This document shows, piece by piece, positions 8,608-16,924 of a DNA stretch of 64,000 nucleotides. Both the position numbers and the translations under genes were made by a program. Below the pieces are notes generated by a model. The model was not told the DNA's origin. It was given only the letters and a program-made list of their open reading frames with translations, and did not search any database. The stretch spans positions 757,226-821,225 of the forward strand of contig LR594585.1 of assembly GCA_901538445.1 (NCBI GenBank). Reading direction: 5' to 3'. Source of the stretch: Gemmataceae bacterium. Lineage in GTDB: Bacteria; Planctomycetota; Planctomycetia; Gemmatales; Gemmataceae. Numbering within the stretch: the first letter of the stretch is position 1; each line of letters opens with the position of its first letter.

Positions 8608-9150
8608 CTACCCCTCCCCCTGGCCGCCCTCGGGCTTCTCGGCGAGCACCACCTTCATCGTCGTCTTCCGGGCGACCACCTTGCGGATGTACTCGATCTC
8701 GTGGAACGAGCCCCGGACCGCGGTGCGGGCCTCGACCAGGAGCACGACGGCCCCGATCATCAGCCCGGTCGCGCCGAGCAGCGCGAGGAGCACCGGCACC
8801 CAGAGCAGCGCCCCCTTGGCCGTGGTGGACAGGCCCACCGTGAGGCTCGACGCGACCAGCAGGCCGATCGAGGCGTAGAAGAAGATGATCGCGGTCTGGA
8901 GCAGCGACAGCCGCCTCGTGAGCCACTTGACCTGGTCGGCGATCAGCGCCCGCTTCTCGACCACCTCGACCGTCGCCGACTCGTCGGGCAGCCCCTCGGC
9001 CGCCTCGCTCAGTTTGCGGATCCGGTCCACGACCCGGCCGAGCCGGTTCGAGGTCGAGAGCACGAGCGTGCCCGACGCCGAGATGAGGACCGCGGGGGTG
9101 ATCATCGCCGTCAGGACTTCGCTCGCGCCGAACACGTCGGTCAGGGTCAT
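8608..9150 (-). CDS. DUF2721 family membrane protein
   Basis: A 180-residue inner-membrane protein. It has a short hydrophobic N-terminal segment (SEVLTAMITPAVLISASGTL), a conserved NRLGRVVDRIRKL motif typical of DUF2721, and then two or three transmembrane segments (AIIFFYASIGLLVASS; LLWVPVLLALLGATGLMIGAVVLLV). The ATG at 9150 has GGAGGAG eight bases upstream. The function of the family is unknown. The gene is divergent from the M20 hydrolase and separated from it by two palindromes. Confidence 0.85.
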   Translation of the reverse strand: MTLTDVFGASEVLTAMITPAVLISASGTLVLSTSNRLGRVVDRIRKLSEAAEGLPDESATVEVVEKRALIADQVKWLTRRLSLLQTAIIFFYASIGLLVASSLTVGLSTTAKGALLWVPVLLALLGATGLMIGAVVLLVEARTAVRGSFHEIEYIRKVVARKTTMKVVLAEKPEGGQGEG

Positions 9151-9215
9151 TGCGGGAGCTCCTCCGGGGTCAGTGTAGGGGCGGATTTGGGCGAGCGGGG
9201 GGCGGCCCTGGATTT

Positions 9216-9280
9216 GGGCGAACCCTGAGCGCAAGCGAGGGGGTGAGGCGCACCCCCTCGCTTGCGCTCAGGGTTCGCCC
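9216..9280. repeat. 65-bp perfect palindrome, AACCCTGAGCGC family, copy 1
   Basis: Arms GGGCGAACCCTGAGCGCAAG and its exact reverse complement CTTGCGCTCAGGGTTCGCCC extend to about 28 paired bases around an eight-base loop. Other copies lie inside thrC (21264-21326) and at 58010-58074. Confidence 0.92.
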
Positions 9281-9289
9281 GGGCACTCC

Positions 9290-9360
9290 CCTGGGACCGC
9301 GGGCGTCCCGCCCGCTGCTTGGAGGTGCAGAAGAGCGGGCGGGACGCCCGCGGTCCCAGG
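9290..9360. repeat. 71-bp palindrome, GGGACCGCGGGCGTCCCGCCCGC family, copy 1
   Basis: Arms CCTGGGACCGCGGGCGTCCC and GGGACGCCCGCGGTCCCAGG are perfectly complementary over 26 bases; the loop differs from that of copy 2 at 32518-32588. Together with the preceding palindrome it occupies most of the 346-base gap 9151-9496. Confidence 0.92.
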
Positions 9361-9496
9361 AGACCTGTACCGCGCTTCCTCGGGGGACTCACGCCCCCCG
9401 CTCGCCCAAATCCGCAGCGCCGCGCCGCGCTTGCCCGCCTCCCGCAGGTCGGCGACAATTGCGGCACCGCCCGCCCGCACCGAGCCGAGTCCCCAC

Positions 9497-10936
9497 ATGC
9501 GAACGCTTGCCCTCGCCGCACTGGTTCTGCTTCCGACACTCGCGCACGCGCAGAAGGACGTCGCCGTGAAGGCCGCGGCCGCCCACGCCGACGCGAACTG
9601 GCCGACCGCGCTCAAGATCTGGGAGTGGGCCGAGCCGGGCTACCAGGAGAAGAAGTCGGCCGCGGCGCTGGCCGAGGTGGCCGAGAAGGCCGGGTTCGCG
9701 GTGAAGAAGGGCGTCGCCGGCATCCCCACCGCGTTCACCGCCGAGTTCGGCTCCGGCAAGCCGGTCATCGGGATCATGGGCGAGTTCGACGCGCTGCCCG
9801 AGCTGAGCCAGGAGGCGGTGCCGTTCCGCAAGCCGCGGGCCGACGGCAACGGGAACGGGCAGGCGTGCGGGCACCACCTGTTCGGCGTCGCGTCGCTGTC
9901 GGCGGCGCTGGCCGTCGGCGAGCAGATCAAGGCCGGGAAGATCAGGGGCACGGTGCGGTTCTACATGTGCCCGGCCGAGGAGGGCGGGGCCGCAAAGGTG
10001 TTCATGGCGCGCGCCGGGCTGTTCGACGACTGCGACACCGTGCTCCACTGGCACCCGGGCAGCCGCAACACCGCCGGCGACTCGACGTGCCTGGCCCGGA
10101 TCGCGGTGAAGTTCCGGTTCCAGGGCACCGCGTCGCACGCCGCCGGCTCGCCCGAGAAGGGCCGCTCCGCGCTCGACGGGTTGCTGCTCGCGATGCACGC
10201 CGTCGAACTGCTCCGCGAGCACACGCCGGACGGCACCCGGTTGCACCACACGATCACCAGCGGGGGCGGGGCGGCCAACGTCGTCCCCGAGTTCGCCGAG
10301 GGGTTCTTCTACGTCCGCCACCCGAAGGCCGAGGTCGTCAAGCAACTGTACCCGCGGCTGCTCAAGTGCGCACAGGGCGCGGCGCTGGCGACCGAGACGA
10401 AGCTCGAAGTCGTGTACCTCGGCGGCACGATGGAGATCCTCCCGAACAACGCGCTCGCCGAGCTGGCGAAGAAGAACCTGACGGCGCTGAACAACCTGAA
10501 GTACGACGCCGACGAGACCAAGTTCGCGCTCCGCATCCGCGAGACGTTCCCCGACAAGCCGGACCTGGACGACATCGCGAAGGTGTTCGACTCGTCGGGC
10601 AAGTCGAGCGGGGGCAGCACCGACGTGGGCGACGTGTCGTGGGTGGTGCCGGTCACCGGGTTCGGCACCGCGTGCTGGGTGCCGGGCACCCCGGGGCACT
10701 CGTGGCAGGCGGTCGCGTGCGGGGGGACGACCATCGCCAAGAAGGGGATGAACCTCGCGGCCCGCACTCTCGCGGCGACGGCCTACGACCTGTTCGCCGA
10801 CCCTTCGCTGGTCGCCGCGGCGAAGGCCGAGCACAAGAAGCGGCTCGACGGCAAGAAGTACGAGGCGATGCTCGACAAGGACCAGCCCCCGCCGCTCGAC
10901 TACCGCACGCCCGGCAAGGGCAAGACCGGCGAGTGA
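9497..10936 (+). CDS. secreted M20 family amidohydrolase (AbgB-like)
   Basis: A 479-residue zinc-dependent hydrolase with a signal peptide (MRTLALAALVLLPTLAHAQ). Peptidase M20/amidohydrolase features are GIMGEFDALP, CGHHLFG (metal ligand region), PAEEGGAAK (catalytic Glu pair), VLHWHPG, and FRFQGTASHAAGSPEKGRSA in the lid domain, with the closing motif TPGHSW. It resembles p-aminobenzoyl-glutamate hydrolase subunit B, in which an amide of an amino acid is cut. No AbgA-like partner is adjacent. The exported location suggests scavenging of N-acyl or aminoacyl compounds. The substrate is not determined. ATG at 9497 is supported by the signal peptide. Confidence 0.9.
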   Translation: MRTLALAALVLLPTLAHAQKDVAVKAAAAHADANWPTALKIWEWAEPGYQEKKSAAALAEVAEKAGFAVKKGVAGIPTAFTAEFGSGKPVIGIMGEFDALPELSQEAVPFRKPRADGNGNGQACGHHLFGVASLSAALAVGEQIKAGKIRGTVRFYMCPAEEGGAAKVFMARAGLFDDCDTVLHWHPGSRNTAGDSTCLARIAVKFRFQGTASHAAGSPEKGRSALDGLLLAMHAVELLREHTPDGTRLHHTITSGGGAANVVPEFAEGFFYVRHPKAEVVKQLYPRLLKCAQGAALATETKLEVVYLGGTMEILPNNALAELAKKNLTALNNLKYDADETKFALRIRETFPDKPDLDDIAKVFDSSGKSSGGSTDVGDVSWVVPVTGFGTACWVPGTPGHSWQAVACGGTTIAKKGMNLAARTLAATAYDLFADPSLVAAAKAEHKKRLDGKKYEAMLDKDQPPPLDYRTPGKGKTGE

Positions 10937-10966
10937 CGCCGGGGGAGGCGGATCGGCCGCCGTGTT

Positions 10967-11033
10967 CTGGTCCGAGCCCGAGCGCCGAGCGAGGGACCAC
11001 GCTAACCCTCGCTCGGGCTCGGGCTCGGACCAG
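10967..11033. repeat. 67-bp palindrome, CTGGTCCGAGCCCGAGC family
   Basis: CTGGTCCGAGCCCGAGC... pairs with ...GCTCGGGCTCGGACCAG around GCGAGGG/CCCTCGC. It could also act as a terminator-like hairpin for the M20 gene, but has no T-tract. Only copy in the window. Confidence 0.8.
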
Positions 11034-11188
11034 ACACGACACGAGACCGGGTTCGCTCCCCCGCCACACGCGGTGCGCAAAAATCTCGGGCCGCGTGTCG
11101 CCGGTGATGAGAGCCCTGCGTTTCTTCTCATAGACCCGCCGGCACGGGGCGGACCCCGAGTCCGCCCCCCACTCCCACGAGGCGTTCC

Positions 11189-11986
11189 ATGTTCTGGCTC
11201 ACGAAGGTACTGGCCCCCGCCGCGCTGGTCGCGGCCGTCGGCGCGACCGTGGTGGTCGCGCAGCCGCCCGAGCGCAAGGGCCGCGACGAGAAGCGCGACC
11301 CGACGGGCGAGCGGCCGGCCGCGCGGCCCGACGCGGCCGTCGATGCGTGGGTGAAGGTGCTGGTCGAGAAGATCGCCGACCCGCACGACACGGTCCGCGA
11401 CAGCGCCCGTGCGGCGCTCGTCCACATCGGCCCGCAGGCGCTCCCGGCCCTGAAGAAACACGCCGACGGCGACGACGCGGTGAAGGCGGTCGCGGCCCGC
11501 AACGTCATCGCGATGATCGAGCGCGGCGGCCGCCCCGGGCGTCCCGGTGGCGAGCGCGCCGACGGTCCGATGGGGCCGGGCGGCGAGCGACCGGGTGGCG
11601 ACCGGCCCGGTCCCGGTGACCGGCCCGGACCGGGCGGACCGGGCGATCGCAACCCGATCGGCCGCGCGCTGGGCGAGCTGAACCTGACCGAGAAGCAGGA
11701 GAAGCAGGCCCGCGACATCATCGCGGCGCACGGCAAGAAGATGATGGAGTTCGGCGAGAAGCTCCGCGACGGCACGATCGACCGCGACGCCGCCCGCGAG
11801 GGGTTCGAGAAGCTCCGCGGCGAGCTGATGAAGGAGCTGAAGGGCGTGCTCGACGCCGAGCAGGCGAAGAAGCTCGAAGCGGCGATGCAGGGGCCGGGCG
11901 GCCCCGGCGGCCGGCCCGGTCCCGGTGGCCCCGGTGGTCCCCCGCCGGGCGAGCGCCCCGGCCGCCCGCGGCCCGAGGGCGACTGA
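11189..11986 (+). CDS. secreted Gly/Pro-rich protein with HEAT-like and helical segments
   Basis: A 265-residue exported protein with no recognised catalytic domain. After a signal peptide (MFWLTKVLAPAALVAAVGA) comes a HEAT-like pair (DTVRDSARAALVHIGPQALPALKK, described by its pattern) at residues about 65-100. A low-complexity Gly-Pro-Asp/Glu linker with repeated GGERPGGDRPGPGD units follows, then a charged helical region (LTEKQEKQARDIIAAHGKK) reminiscent of periplasmic Spy/CpxP-like helices, and a second Gly-Pro tail. ATG at 11189 follows ACGAGG. The repetitive linkers suggest an extended surface or periplasmic protein. Function unknown. Confidence 0.8.
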   Translation: MFWLTKVLAPAALVAAVGATVVVAQPPERKGRDEKRDPTGERPAARPDAAVDAWVKVLVEKIADPHDTVRDSARAALVHIGPQALPALKKHADGDDAVKAVAARNVIAMIERGGRPGRPGGERADGPMGPGGERPGGDRPGPGDRPGPGGPGDRNPIGRALGELNLTEKQEKQARDIIAAHGKKMMEFGEKLRDGTIDRDAAREGFEKLRGELMKELKGVLDAEQAKKLEAAMQGPGGPGGRPGPGGPGGPPPGERPGRPRPEGD

Positions 11987-12003
11987 CGCGAACTCCGGAA
12001 ACG

Positions 12004-12067
12004 GCGAGCCGCGTCAGTCATGACGCGGGTGAAACGTGAACCCGTGCCGTGACTGGCACGGCTCGCC
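12004..12067. repeat. palindromic repeat, GCGAGCCGCGTCAG family, copy 2
   Basis: GCGAGCCGCGTCAGTCATGACGCGGGTGA ... GTGCCGTGACTGGCACGGCTCGCCC; same layout as 3941-4002. It lies between convergent genes and may double as a bidirectional transcript end. Confidence 0.85.
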
Positions 12068-12079
12068 CAGTCACATCGT

Positions 12080-12256
12080 TCACGACACCAGCACGACCGC
12101 GACGACCGCGAGCATCAGCGCCAGGCCGACGCCGAGCACCCACGCGGCGGTGGTCGAGGGCGGCTTCTTCGCCAACTCGCGGGCGTGCTGCTGGCTCTCG
12201 TGCTTGTGCTTCTTGCGGGCCAACTCGTGCTGCTTCTTCTTCGTGCTGTGGCTCAT
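12080..12256 (-). CDS. 58-residue single-pass (tail-anchored) membrane protein
   Basis: A small protein with a highly charged N-terminal half (MSHSTKKKQHELARKKHKHE, residues 1-20, rich in Lys/His) and one C-terminal transmembrane helix (AAWVLGVGLALMLAVVAVVLVS) that ends the protein. ATG at 12256 has GGAGG (CGGAGGTTCGCA) eight bases upstream. The clean charge/hydrophobic split, strong ribosome site and codon use like the neighbours support a real gene. The topology would leave the basic part in the cytoplasm. Function unknown. Confidence 0.75.
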   Translation of the reverse strand: MSHSTKKKQHELARKKHKHESQQHARELAKKPPSTTAAWVLGVGLALMLAVVAVVLVS

Positions 12257-12393
12257 TGCGAACCTCCGTCGGGGAGAGGCCGCGCGGCCGGCTCGGTTCG
12301 GAACCGGGAGTTGCGTGAGTGCGGCGGCGCGACCGGAATGGTGCGTCGAGTCTACCGCGCCCGCCCGCTAAATGTCGAGAGGACGAAATCAGA

Positions 12394-12540
12394 AGAGAGT
12401 GATCCACAGATTACGCAGAAGACACAGATTGGAAATCAGAGGACAGAAGACAGAGATCAGTCGAAGACCGGATGTCCTCTGTCCTCTGTCCTCTGGTTCT
12501 TTAATCTGTGTCTTCTGCGTAATCTGCGGATCACTCTCTG
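12394..12540. repeat. 147-bp inverted repeat, GATCCACAGATTACGCAGAAGA family
   Basis: AGAGAGTGATCCACAGATTA... pairs with ...TAATCTGCGGATCACTCTCT over about 37 bases. The interior carries seven-base steps (GAGGACA, GAAGACA, GAGATCA) and three CCTCTGT units. AT-richer than the surroundings. It fills the gap before the dehydrogenase stop; no gene is present between 12257 and 12554. Confidence 0.85.
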
Positions 12541-12554
12541 CCGCTCTCTCGTTC

Positions 12555-13547
12555 TCAGTTCACGACGTTCCGTAGCGGTTCGCCGAGGAGTGCGCGGCGG
12601 CACGCTTGCGAGCCCTTGATCCGCATGTCGAGCAACCCCTGCTCGGAGTAGAACGCCGAGTGCGGGTTCAGGATCACCCGGTCATGGCACGGGTCGTTCG
12701 GGTCGCGCCACGCCACCAGCAGCGGGTGGTCGGCCGGCGGCGGCTCGACCGGCAGCACGTCGATCCCGGCCCCGGCCAGCTTCCCGCTGCGGATCGCCGC
12801 CGGGATCGCGGTCGCGTCCACGGTCGCGCCGCGGGCGGTGTTCACCAGGAACGAGCGGTCGGGCATCAACGAAATCGCACGCGCGTCCACGATGTGCCGC
12901 GTCTCGGGCGTGAGCGGGCAGTGGACGCTCAGCACGAACGCCTGCTTCAGCAGGTCGTCGAGCGCCTCCACCCGGCGGAACCCGTTGGCCTTGTCGTACC
13001 CGTCCTGCTTGTGCGGGTCGTAGAACGCGACGTCCATGCCCAGCGCCTTGGCCCGCAGCGCCGCCGCGGTGCCGATGCGGCCCAGCCCGATGACGCCGAA
13101 CACCTGCCCCCGGAGCCGGTGCAGCGGGGCGACCGGCATGAAGCTCCAGTCGCCCTGCCCGCGCTGCAGACGGCTGTTGAAGAAGTTGATGCCGCGGGTG
13201 AGCGACAGCATCATCCCGATGGCCGAGTCGGCGACCTCCTCGGTGCCGTAGTCGGGCACGTTGCCGACCGGGATGCCGCGCTCGCGGGCGAACCGGTGGT
13301 CCACGTTGTCGAACCCGACCCCGCACCGCACGATCAGCTTGCACTGCTTGAGGCGGCTGATGGTGTCGCGGGTGATGGCGATGTTGTGGTACAGCATCAC
13401 GGCGTCGGCGTCCTCGACCTTGCCGACGAGGTCGGCCTCGGAGCGGGCGTCGAGGCTCACGACGTCGGCGAGGTCGCCGAGGACGTTGCGCTCGGCCAGC
13501 AGGTCGTCGGTGATGAAGTCGGCGACGACGACGCGGAACGGTGGCAT
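12555..13547 (-). CDS. C-terminal-binding-protein-like D-2-hydroxyacid dehydrogenase
   Basis: A 330-residue NAD(P)-dependent dehydrogenase of the D-isomer-specific family, closest in pattern to the CtBP-like/phosphoglycerate-dehydrogenase branch. Visible features are GVGFDNVDHRFARERGI, the Rossmann loop FGVIGLGRIGTAAALRA, HCPLTPETRHIVD, the catalytic arginine in NTARGATVD, the glutamate in IDVLPVEPPP and the histidine in LNPHSAFYS. ATG at 13547 begins exactly at the N-terminal strand (FRVVVADF). It would reduce a 2-keto acid to a D-2-hydroxyacid, or the reverse. The specific substrate cannot be assigned. It stands alone, convergent with the 58-residue gene's region. Confidence 0.9.
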   Translation of the reverse strand: MPPFRVVVADFITDDLLAERNVLGDLADVVSLDARSEADLVGKVEDADAVMLYHNIAITRDTISRLKQCKLIVRCGVGFDNVDHRFARERGIPVGNVPDYGTEEVADSAIGMMLSLTRGINFFNSRLQRGQGDWSFMPVAPLHRLRGQVFGVIGLGRIGTAAALRAKALGMDVAFYDPHKQDGYDKANGFRRVEALDDLLKQAFVLSVHCPLTPETRHIVDARAISLMPDRSFLVNTARGATVDATAIPAAIRSGKLAGAGIDVLPVEPPPADHPLLVAWRDPNDPCHDRVILNPHSAFYSEQGLLDMRIKGSQACRRALLGEPLRNVVN

Positions 13548-13629
13548 CGGAAGTTCCCGGGAGGAGGTCGGATGCGTGCGTTCTAGCCACCGCGGGACCG
13601 GAAATCCACTAGCATGACTCCGCCGGGAA

Positions 13630-13735
13630 GTGCGGAGTGCGGAACGCGGAATGCGGAGTGAAAGCCGCAGTTGGTTCCGTGTTTCCGGTGCTTCGATTCC
13701 GCACTCCGAATTCCGCATTCCGAATTCTGGTGTCC
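13630..13735. repeat. heptamer-unit inverted repeat abutting nusB
   Basis: Left arm of seven-base steps GTGCGGA-GTGCGGA-ACGCGGA-ATGCGGA; right arm ATTCCGC-ACTCCGA-ATTCCGC-ATTCCGA. The arms are complementary. The right arm ends about a dozen bases before the nusB ATG. Confidence 0.85.
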
Positions 13736-13738
13736 CGA

Positions 13739-14185
13739 ATGGCCCGCCGATCCCGAGCCCGCGAAGTCGCCCTCCAGTTGCTGTTCCAGCGCGACCTGAA
13801 CCCGACGCCGGTCCCGCGGCCGGCGATCGAGCGGTTCACCCGCGAGCGGCTGCTCCAGGACCGCGAGATGGCGGCGTACTGCCTCGCGCTCTACGACGGC
13901 ACGCTCGCGAAGCAGACCGAGATCGACCCGAAGCTGACCGCGACCGCGACGAACTGGCGGCTCTCCCGCATGCTGCCGGTGGACCGCAACCTGCTGCGGA
14001 TGGCGGCCTACGAGCTGCTGTTCGACCCGGCGGCCGAGCCGATCGAGGTCATCATCCACGAGGCGAACGAGCTGGCGTCGCGGTTCGGCTCGGCCGACTC
14101 GCCGAAGTTCGTCAACGGCGTCCTCGATAAGATCGCAAAGATGCGCACCGCCCCCGCCACCGAGGGCGCACCCACCGGCGCGTGA
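13739..14185 (+). CDS. nusB: transcription antitermination factor NusB
   Basis: A 148-residue all-helical RNA-binding protein that joins NusE (S10) on boxA to keep RNA polymerase processive on rRNA operons. Family features are MARRSRAREVALQLLFQRD at the N-terminus (Arg-rich boxA contact), NWRLSRMLPVDRNLLRMAAYEL and EVIIHEANELASRFGSADSPKFVNGVLDKI, reported in parts. The ATG at 13739 matches the usual NusB start. A GTG nine bases earlier (13730) is an alternative. There is no purine-rich ribosome site because the heptamer repeat runs up to the start. Stand-alone gene. Confidence 0.93.
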   Translation: MARRSRAREVALQLLFQRDLNPTPVPRPAIERFTRERLLQDREMAAYCLALYDGTLAKQTEIDPKLTATATNWRLSRMLPVDRNLLRMAAYELLFDPAAEPIEVIIHEANELASRFGSADSPKFVNGVLDKIAKMRTAPATEGAPTGA

Positions 14186-14216
14186 GGTAACCACAGCTCA
14201 GTGAGAGGGCGCTTGG

Positions 14217-14462
14217 GTGGGAAAGCCGAATCGCACCGATTGGCCGCTTTGGGTCCGAGCGGGACTCGCTGGCCTGCCGTCCCGGGCGGCCGCGATGGCG
14301 TTTGTGCGCATTTCACTGGCAACGGCGATCGGGTGCGCGATCGCGGGCTACTGGGTTCCGCAACTCGTACTCGGCGTGCTGGTCATGCCGCTCGCCGCCT
14401 GGTGGTACTGGGCCGCGATCCAGTGGGTGGACACTCACGGCGGTTGGTCCCGATCAAGTTAG
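14217..14462 (+). CDS. small membrane protein, unknown function
   Basis: An 81-residue protein. A short soluble N-terminus (MGKPNRTDWPLWVRAGLAGL) is followed by two transmembrane helices (FVRISLATAIGCAIAGY; VLGVLVMPLAAWWYWAAIQWV) and a short DTHGGW end. The composition fits a real membrane protein, and the pattern (TDWPLWVR, two helices, WVDxHGxW) is one seen among small Gemmataceae proteins as far as I recall. The start follows GCTTGGGTGGG. It lies 21 bases before the start region of the next unknown gene and may be co-transcribed with it. Confidence 0.7.
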   Translation: MGKPNRTDWPLWVRAGLAGLPSRAAAMAFVRISLATAIGCAIAGYWVPQLVLGVLVMPLAAWWYWAAIQWVDTHGGWSRSS

Positions 14463-14491
14463 TAGCGCGTCTGACGCGGACGGTGTTTGTG

Positions 14492-14923
14492 GTGGACGAA
14501 CTCCCCGAAGCTCTGAAGCGCTATCGGACCCGTGCGGGTCAGGATGCCCTTGCCGCCCGGCTTGGCTTGACAATCGACCCGTACTCGCAGGACTGGGAGT
14601 GGGAGATCGCTCAACCTGAGAAGTTTGACGAGTGGTTGGCGGTCTTCCGCACTGCACCGCTCTCAGACGACGAGCGATTTTCCCTCATGGAGACGCTCAT
14701 CCAGTGCGTCGAGGACATGGTGCTGAGCTCCGGTCCGCCGGCAGAGGTCGAGGCGTTGTCGCAGTGGCAGGCGGTCGCTGCACTCCTTCAAGAACGGCCG
14801 CGACTCCACGCCAGCAGCATCGCGTACTGGTCGGTGTTTGGTCACGACGACCCTGAAGAGCAGTTCCGGGTGTCGGTCCCGATGCGGCGGGTGTGGGCGG
14901 CCGTGCGACCGGTGTTGGGGTAG
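14492..14923 (+). CDS. hypothetical acidic protein
   Basis: A 143-residue cytoplasmic protein that I do not recognise. It begins at one of three clustered in-frame GTG codons (14483, 14489, 14492). The coherent protein starts at DELPEALKRYRTRAG, since codons upstream overlap the membrane-protein gene in another frame. It is acidic and tryptophan-rich (SQDWEWEIAQPEKFDEWL) and mostly helical, ending RRVWAAVRPVLG. Size and composition resemble SMI1/SUKH-type immunity-like proteins, but no diagnostic motif confirms this. Confidence 0.65.
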   Translation: MDELPEALKRYRTRAGQDALAARLGLTIDPYSQDWEWEIAQPEKFDEWLAVFRTAPLSDDERFSLMETLIQCVEDMVLSSGPPAEVEALSQWQAVAALLQERPRLHASSIAYWSVFGHDDPEEQFRVSVPMRRVWAAVRPVLG

Positions 14924-15058
14924 CAAAGGCACGCCACACCCGCCCCGAATAATTCCCGCTTGACTCGCACCTCATCGTTGCGCACGTTTGTTCAGTATCA
15001 TTTCGTTGCCACCTCGCGACGCACGTCCGCACGCGAATCCCCTCAACTCTGGTGTCCC

Positions 15059-16546
15059 ATGCGTAGCGCCTGTCTCGCTGTGTGTTTCCTTGCGCCCGCT
15101 GCGGCGCTCGCGCAGTTCACCGTCACGCCCGAGCCGGTCAGGGACCGCGTGCGGGCGACCGCCGACCTGCCCGCCACCCAGCACAAGCGGAACGCCGCCG
15201 GCAGCGACGGCTTCGGCCTGTGCGTGTACACGTCGGCGTGGCACGCGGCGCTGTGGCAGTCGGTCGGCGAGCTGTACGGGTTCCGCGACTGGATGACCCG
15301 CCGGCCCGGCGGCTCGTACCCCGAGAAGTTCGAGGCCACGCTCGCCGCGTTCTGCCAGGAGCGGCGCGTCCCCGTGCCGTCGTACGTCCAGCACACCGGC
15401 GGCGACGACGAGTTCCTGTCGCTCGCGCTCAAGACCGGCCGCATGGCGTGCGTCACGTACTGCGGGGCCGACGGCCCCGGCCGGTACGGTGCGGAGGTCG
15501 TCGGGCACATGGTCAATCTCGTTCACCTCGACGACGCCACCGCCGCAATCGTCGATAACAACTTCCCCGGGTCGTGGCTGTGGATGAGCCGCGGCGACTT
15601 CCTCGCCCGGTGGCGCGGCACGCGGCCCGACGGCCGGCCGTTCCTGATCCGCGACGCACGCGGCCGGGCGACGCCCGTCGGCGGCGGGTGGGCCATCGTG
15701 CTGCTGCACAGCCCGCCGCCACCGTATACCGACGAACCGCCAGCGCTGTTCGCACAGGCCGACTGCCCCGGCGGTCGCTGCCCGGTTCCGCCGACCGCGA
15801 ACGGGCAGTGGGTGCCGCACAGCAACGGCCGCGAGTGGGGCTACTGGGTGAACGGGAATCGCGTCGCGGTCGCGTTCGCCGACGGCCGGGTCGAGGCGAC
15901 CGACACGCACGGCAACGCCACGGGCGATCCGATCGCGCCGCCCGCCCCGCTCCCGCCGGGCGTCGGCACAAAACGTGCGCCGCTGCGCGTGGAACCGCCC
16001 GCACAGTCCGAAGCGTTCCCGCAAGGCGGCGTGCAGGGCGAGCGGCTCCCGACCGAGACGCGCTACTGGCACAACGGCGAGCAATGCTCGAAAGAAGAGG
16101 CGCTCTCGGCGCTCGCGCTCGCCGACGATTCCGGCCGCTGGCACCTCACCGTCGTGGGCGACGCCGCGTTCGCCCGCACCGTTCGCGCCGACATCGCGGC
16201 ACTGCCGGCGGCCGTTCGCGAGCGGTTGCACGTCCAGCACTACCGGCCCGGTGACTGGCAGGTCACGCAGTTCCGGCTCGGTCCCGGTGTAACCTTGCGG
16301 ACCCCGGCCCGCGACCGCGTCGGCAGCGACGTCGGCACGGTGCCGGTCGCCGGCTACTCCGCGGCGCGCCTGAAGGAGTTGCTCGCGCTCGACGGCGGCC
16401 CCGCACAGCGGCCGCGGGTCGCCCCGGCACCGACCCCGAGCCCCCCGCAACCCGCCGACCCGGCCCCGAAGCCCGCCGCACCTTCGGGGAACCTCGTCCT
16501 GCTCGCGGCGCTGTCCACCATCGTCTATCTCATCTTGCGGAGGTAA
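15059..16546 (+). CDS. secreted papain-like-fold protein with C-terminal membrane anchor
   Basis: A 495-residue protein. Signal peptide MRSACLAVCFLAPAAALAQ. Residues about 45-190 have the order expected of a C39/papain-like cysteine peptidase fold: a cysteine in GSDGFGLCVYTSAWHAALW, a histidine in VVGHMVNLVHLDD, and an Asn/Asp in AIVDNNFPGSWLW. A central region repeats WGYWVNGNRVAVAFADGRVE. A second alpha/beta domain (GRWHLTVVGDAAFARTV to LKELLAL) looks thioredoxin-like but lacks a CxxC. It ends in a Pro-rich spacer and a single helix, NLVLLAALSTIVYLILRR. It is followed after two bases by a 122-residue membrane partner. Peptidase activity is inferred, not shown. Confidence 0.7.
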   Translation: MRSACLAVCFLAPAAALAQFTVTPEPVRDRVRATADLPATQHKRNAAGSDGFGLCVYTSAWHAALWQSVGELYGFRDWMTRRPGGSYPEKFEATLAAFCQERRVPVPSYVQHTGGDDEFLSLALKTGRMACVTYCGADGPGRYGAEVVGHMVNLVHLDDATAAIVDNNFPGSWLWMSRGDFLARWRGTRPDGRPFLIRDARGRATPVGGGWAIVLLHSPPPPYTDEPPALFAQADCPGGRCPVPPTANGQWVPHSNGREWGYWVNGNRVAVAFADGRVEATDTHGNATGDPIAPPAPLPPGVGTKRAPLRVEPPAQSEAFPQGGVQGERLPTETRYWHNGEQCSKEEALSALALADDSGRWHLTVVGDAAFARTVRADIAALPAAVRERLHVQHYRPGDWQVTQFRLGPGVTLRTPARDRVGSDVGTVPVAGYSAARLKELLALDGGPAQRPRVAPAPTPSPPQPADPAPKPAAPSGNLVLLAALSTIVYLILRR

Positions 16547-16548
16547 CC

Positions 16549-16917
16549 ATGTCCGATCTCACGACCCTCCAGTCCTGGCTCGCGTCGCTCGGCCCCTACG
16601 GCTACGTGCTCGCGGCGGCGCTGCCGGTCGTCGCGTACCTCGTGCGGCGCTGGACCGGGCCGCCGGCCGCGCCGGTCACGCCCACGCCGGCCCCGACGCC
16701 GGCGGTCGCGCCGCCGCGGCTCGACGCGGTCGCCCCGTTGCTCAACGCGCTGCTGAACGCGCTCGGCCTCGCGCCGCGGAACCGCCCGGCGACCGTGGCC
16801 GACCTGCCGCACGCCACGCACCTCCAGTTGCGCGGCGAGCTCGACGCGGTGACCGCGGCGATGAGCGCCGCCCACGCCGCCGCGCTCGCGGACCTCGCGC
16901 CGCGCGGGGAGAAATGA
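16549..16917 (+). CDS. small membrane protein coupled to the papain-like gene
   Basis: A 122-residue protein. The N-terminal segment has one transmembrane helix (GYVLAAALPVVAYLVRRW), followed by an Ala-Pro-Thr linker and a C-terminal helical part (PLLNALLNALGLAPRNR; HLQLRGELDAVTAAMSAAHA). The ATG lies two bases after the preceding stop, inside AGGTAACC, so translation is surely coupled. The single-helix-plus-linker layout recalls holin or lysis-cassette proteins, but no phage genes surround it. Function unknown. Confidence 0.75.
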   Translation: MSDLTTLQSWLASLGPYGYVLAAALPVVAYLVRRWTGPPAAPVTPTPAPTPAVAPPRLDAVAPLLNALLNALGLAPRNRPATVADLPHATHLQLRGELDAVTAAMSAAHAAALADLAPRGEK

Positions 16918-16924
16918 ACACGCC

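Noticed and set aside
16549..16917. A phage lysis cassette (holin-like gene with a preceding peptidase).
   Set aside because: No phage structural genes, integrase or attachment site are nearby, and the preceding protein has a signal peptide and a tail anchor.
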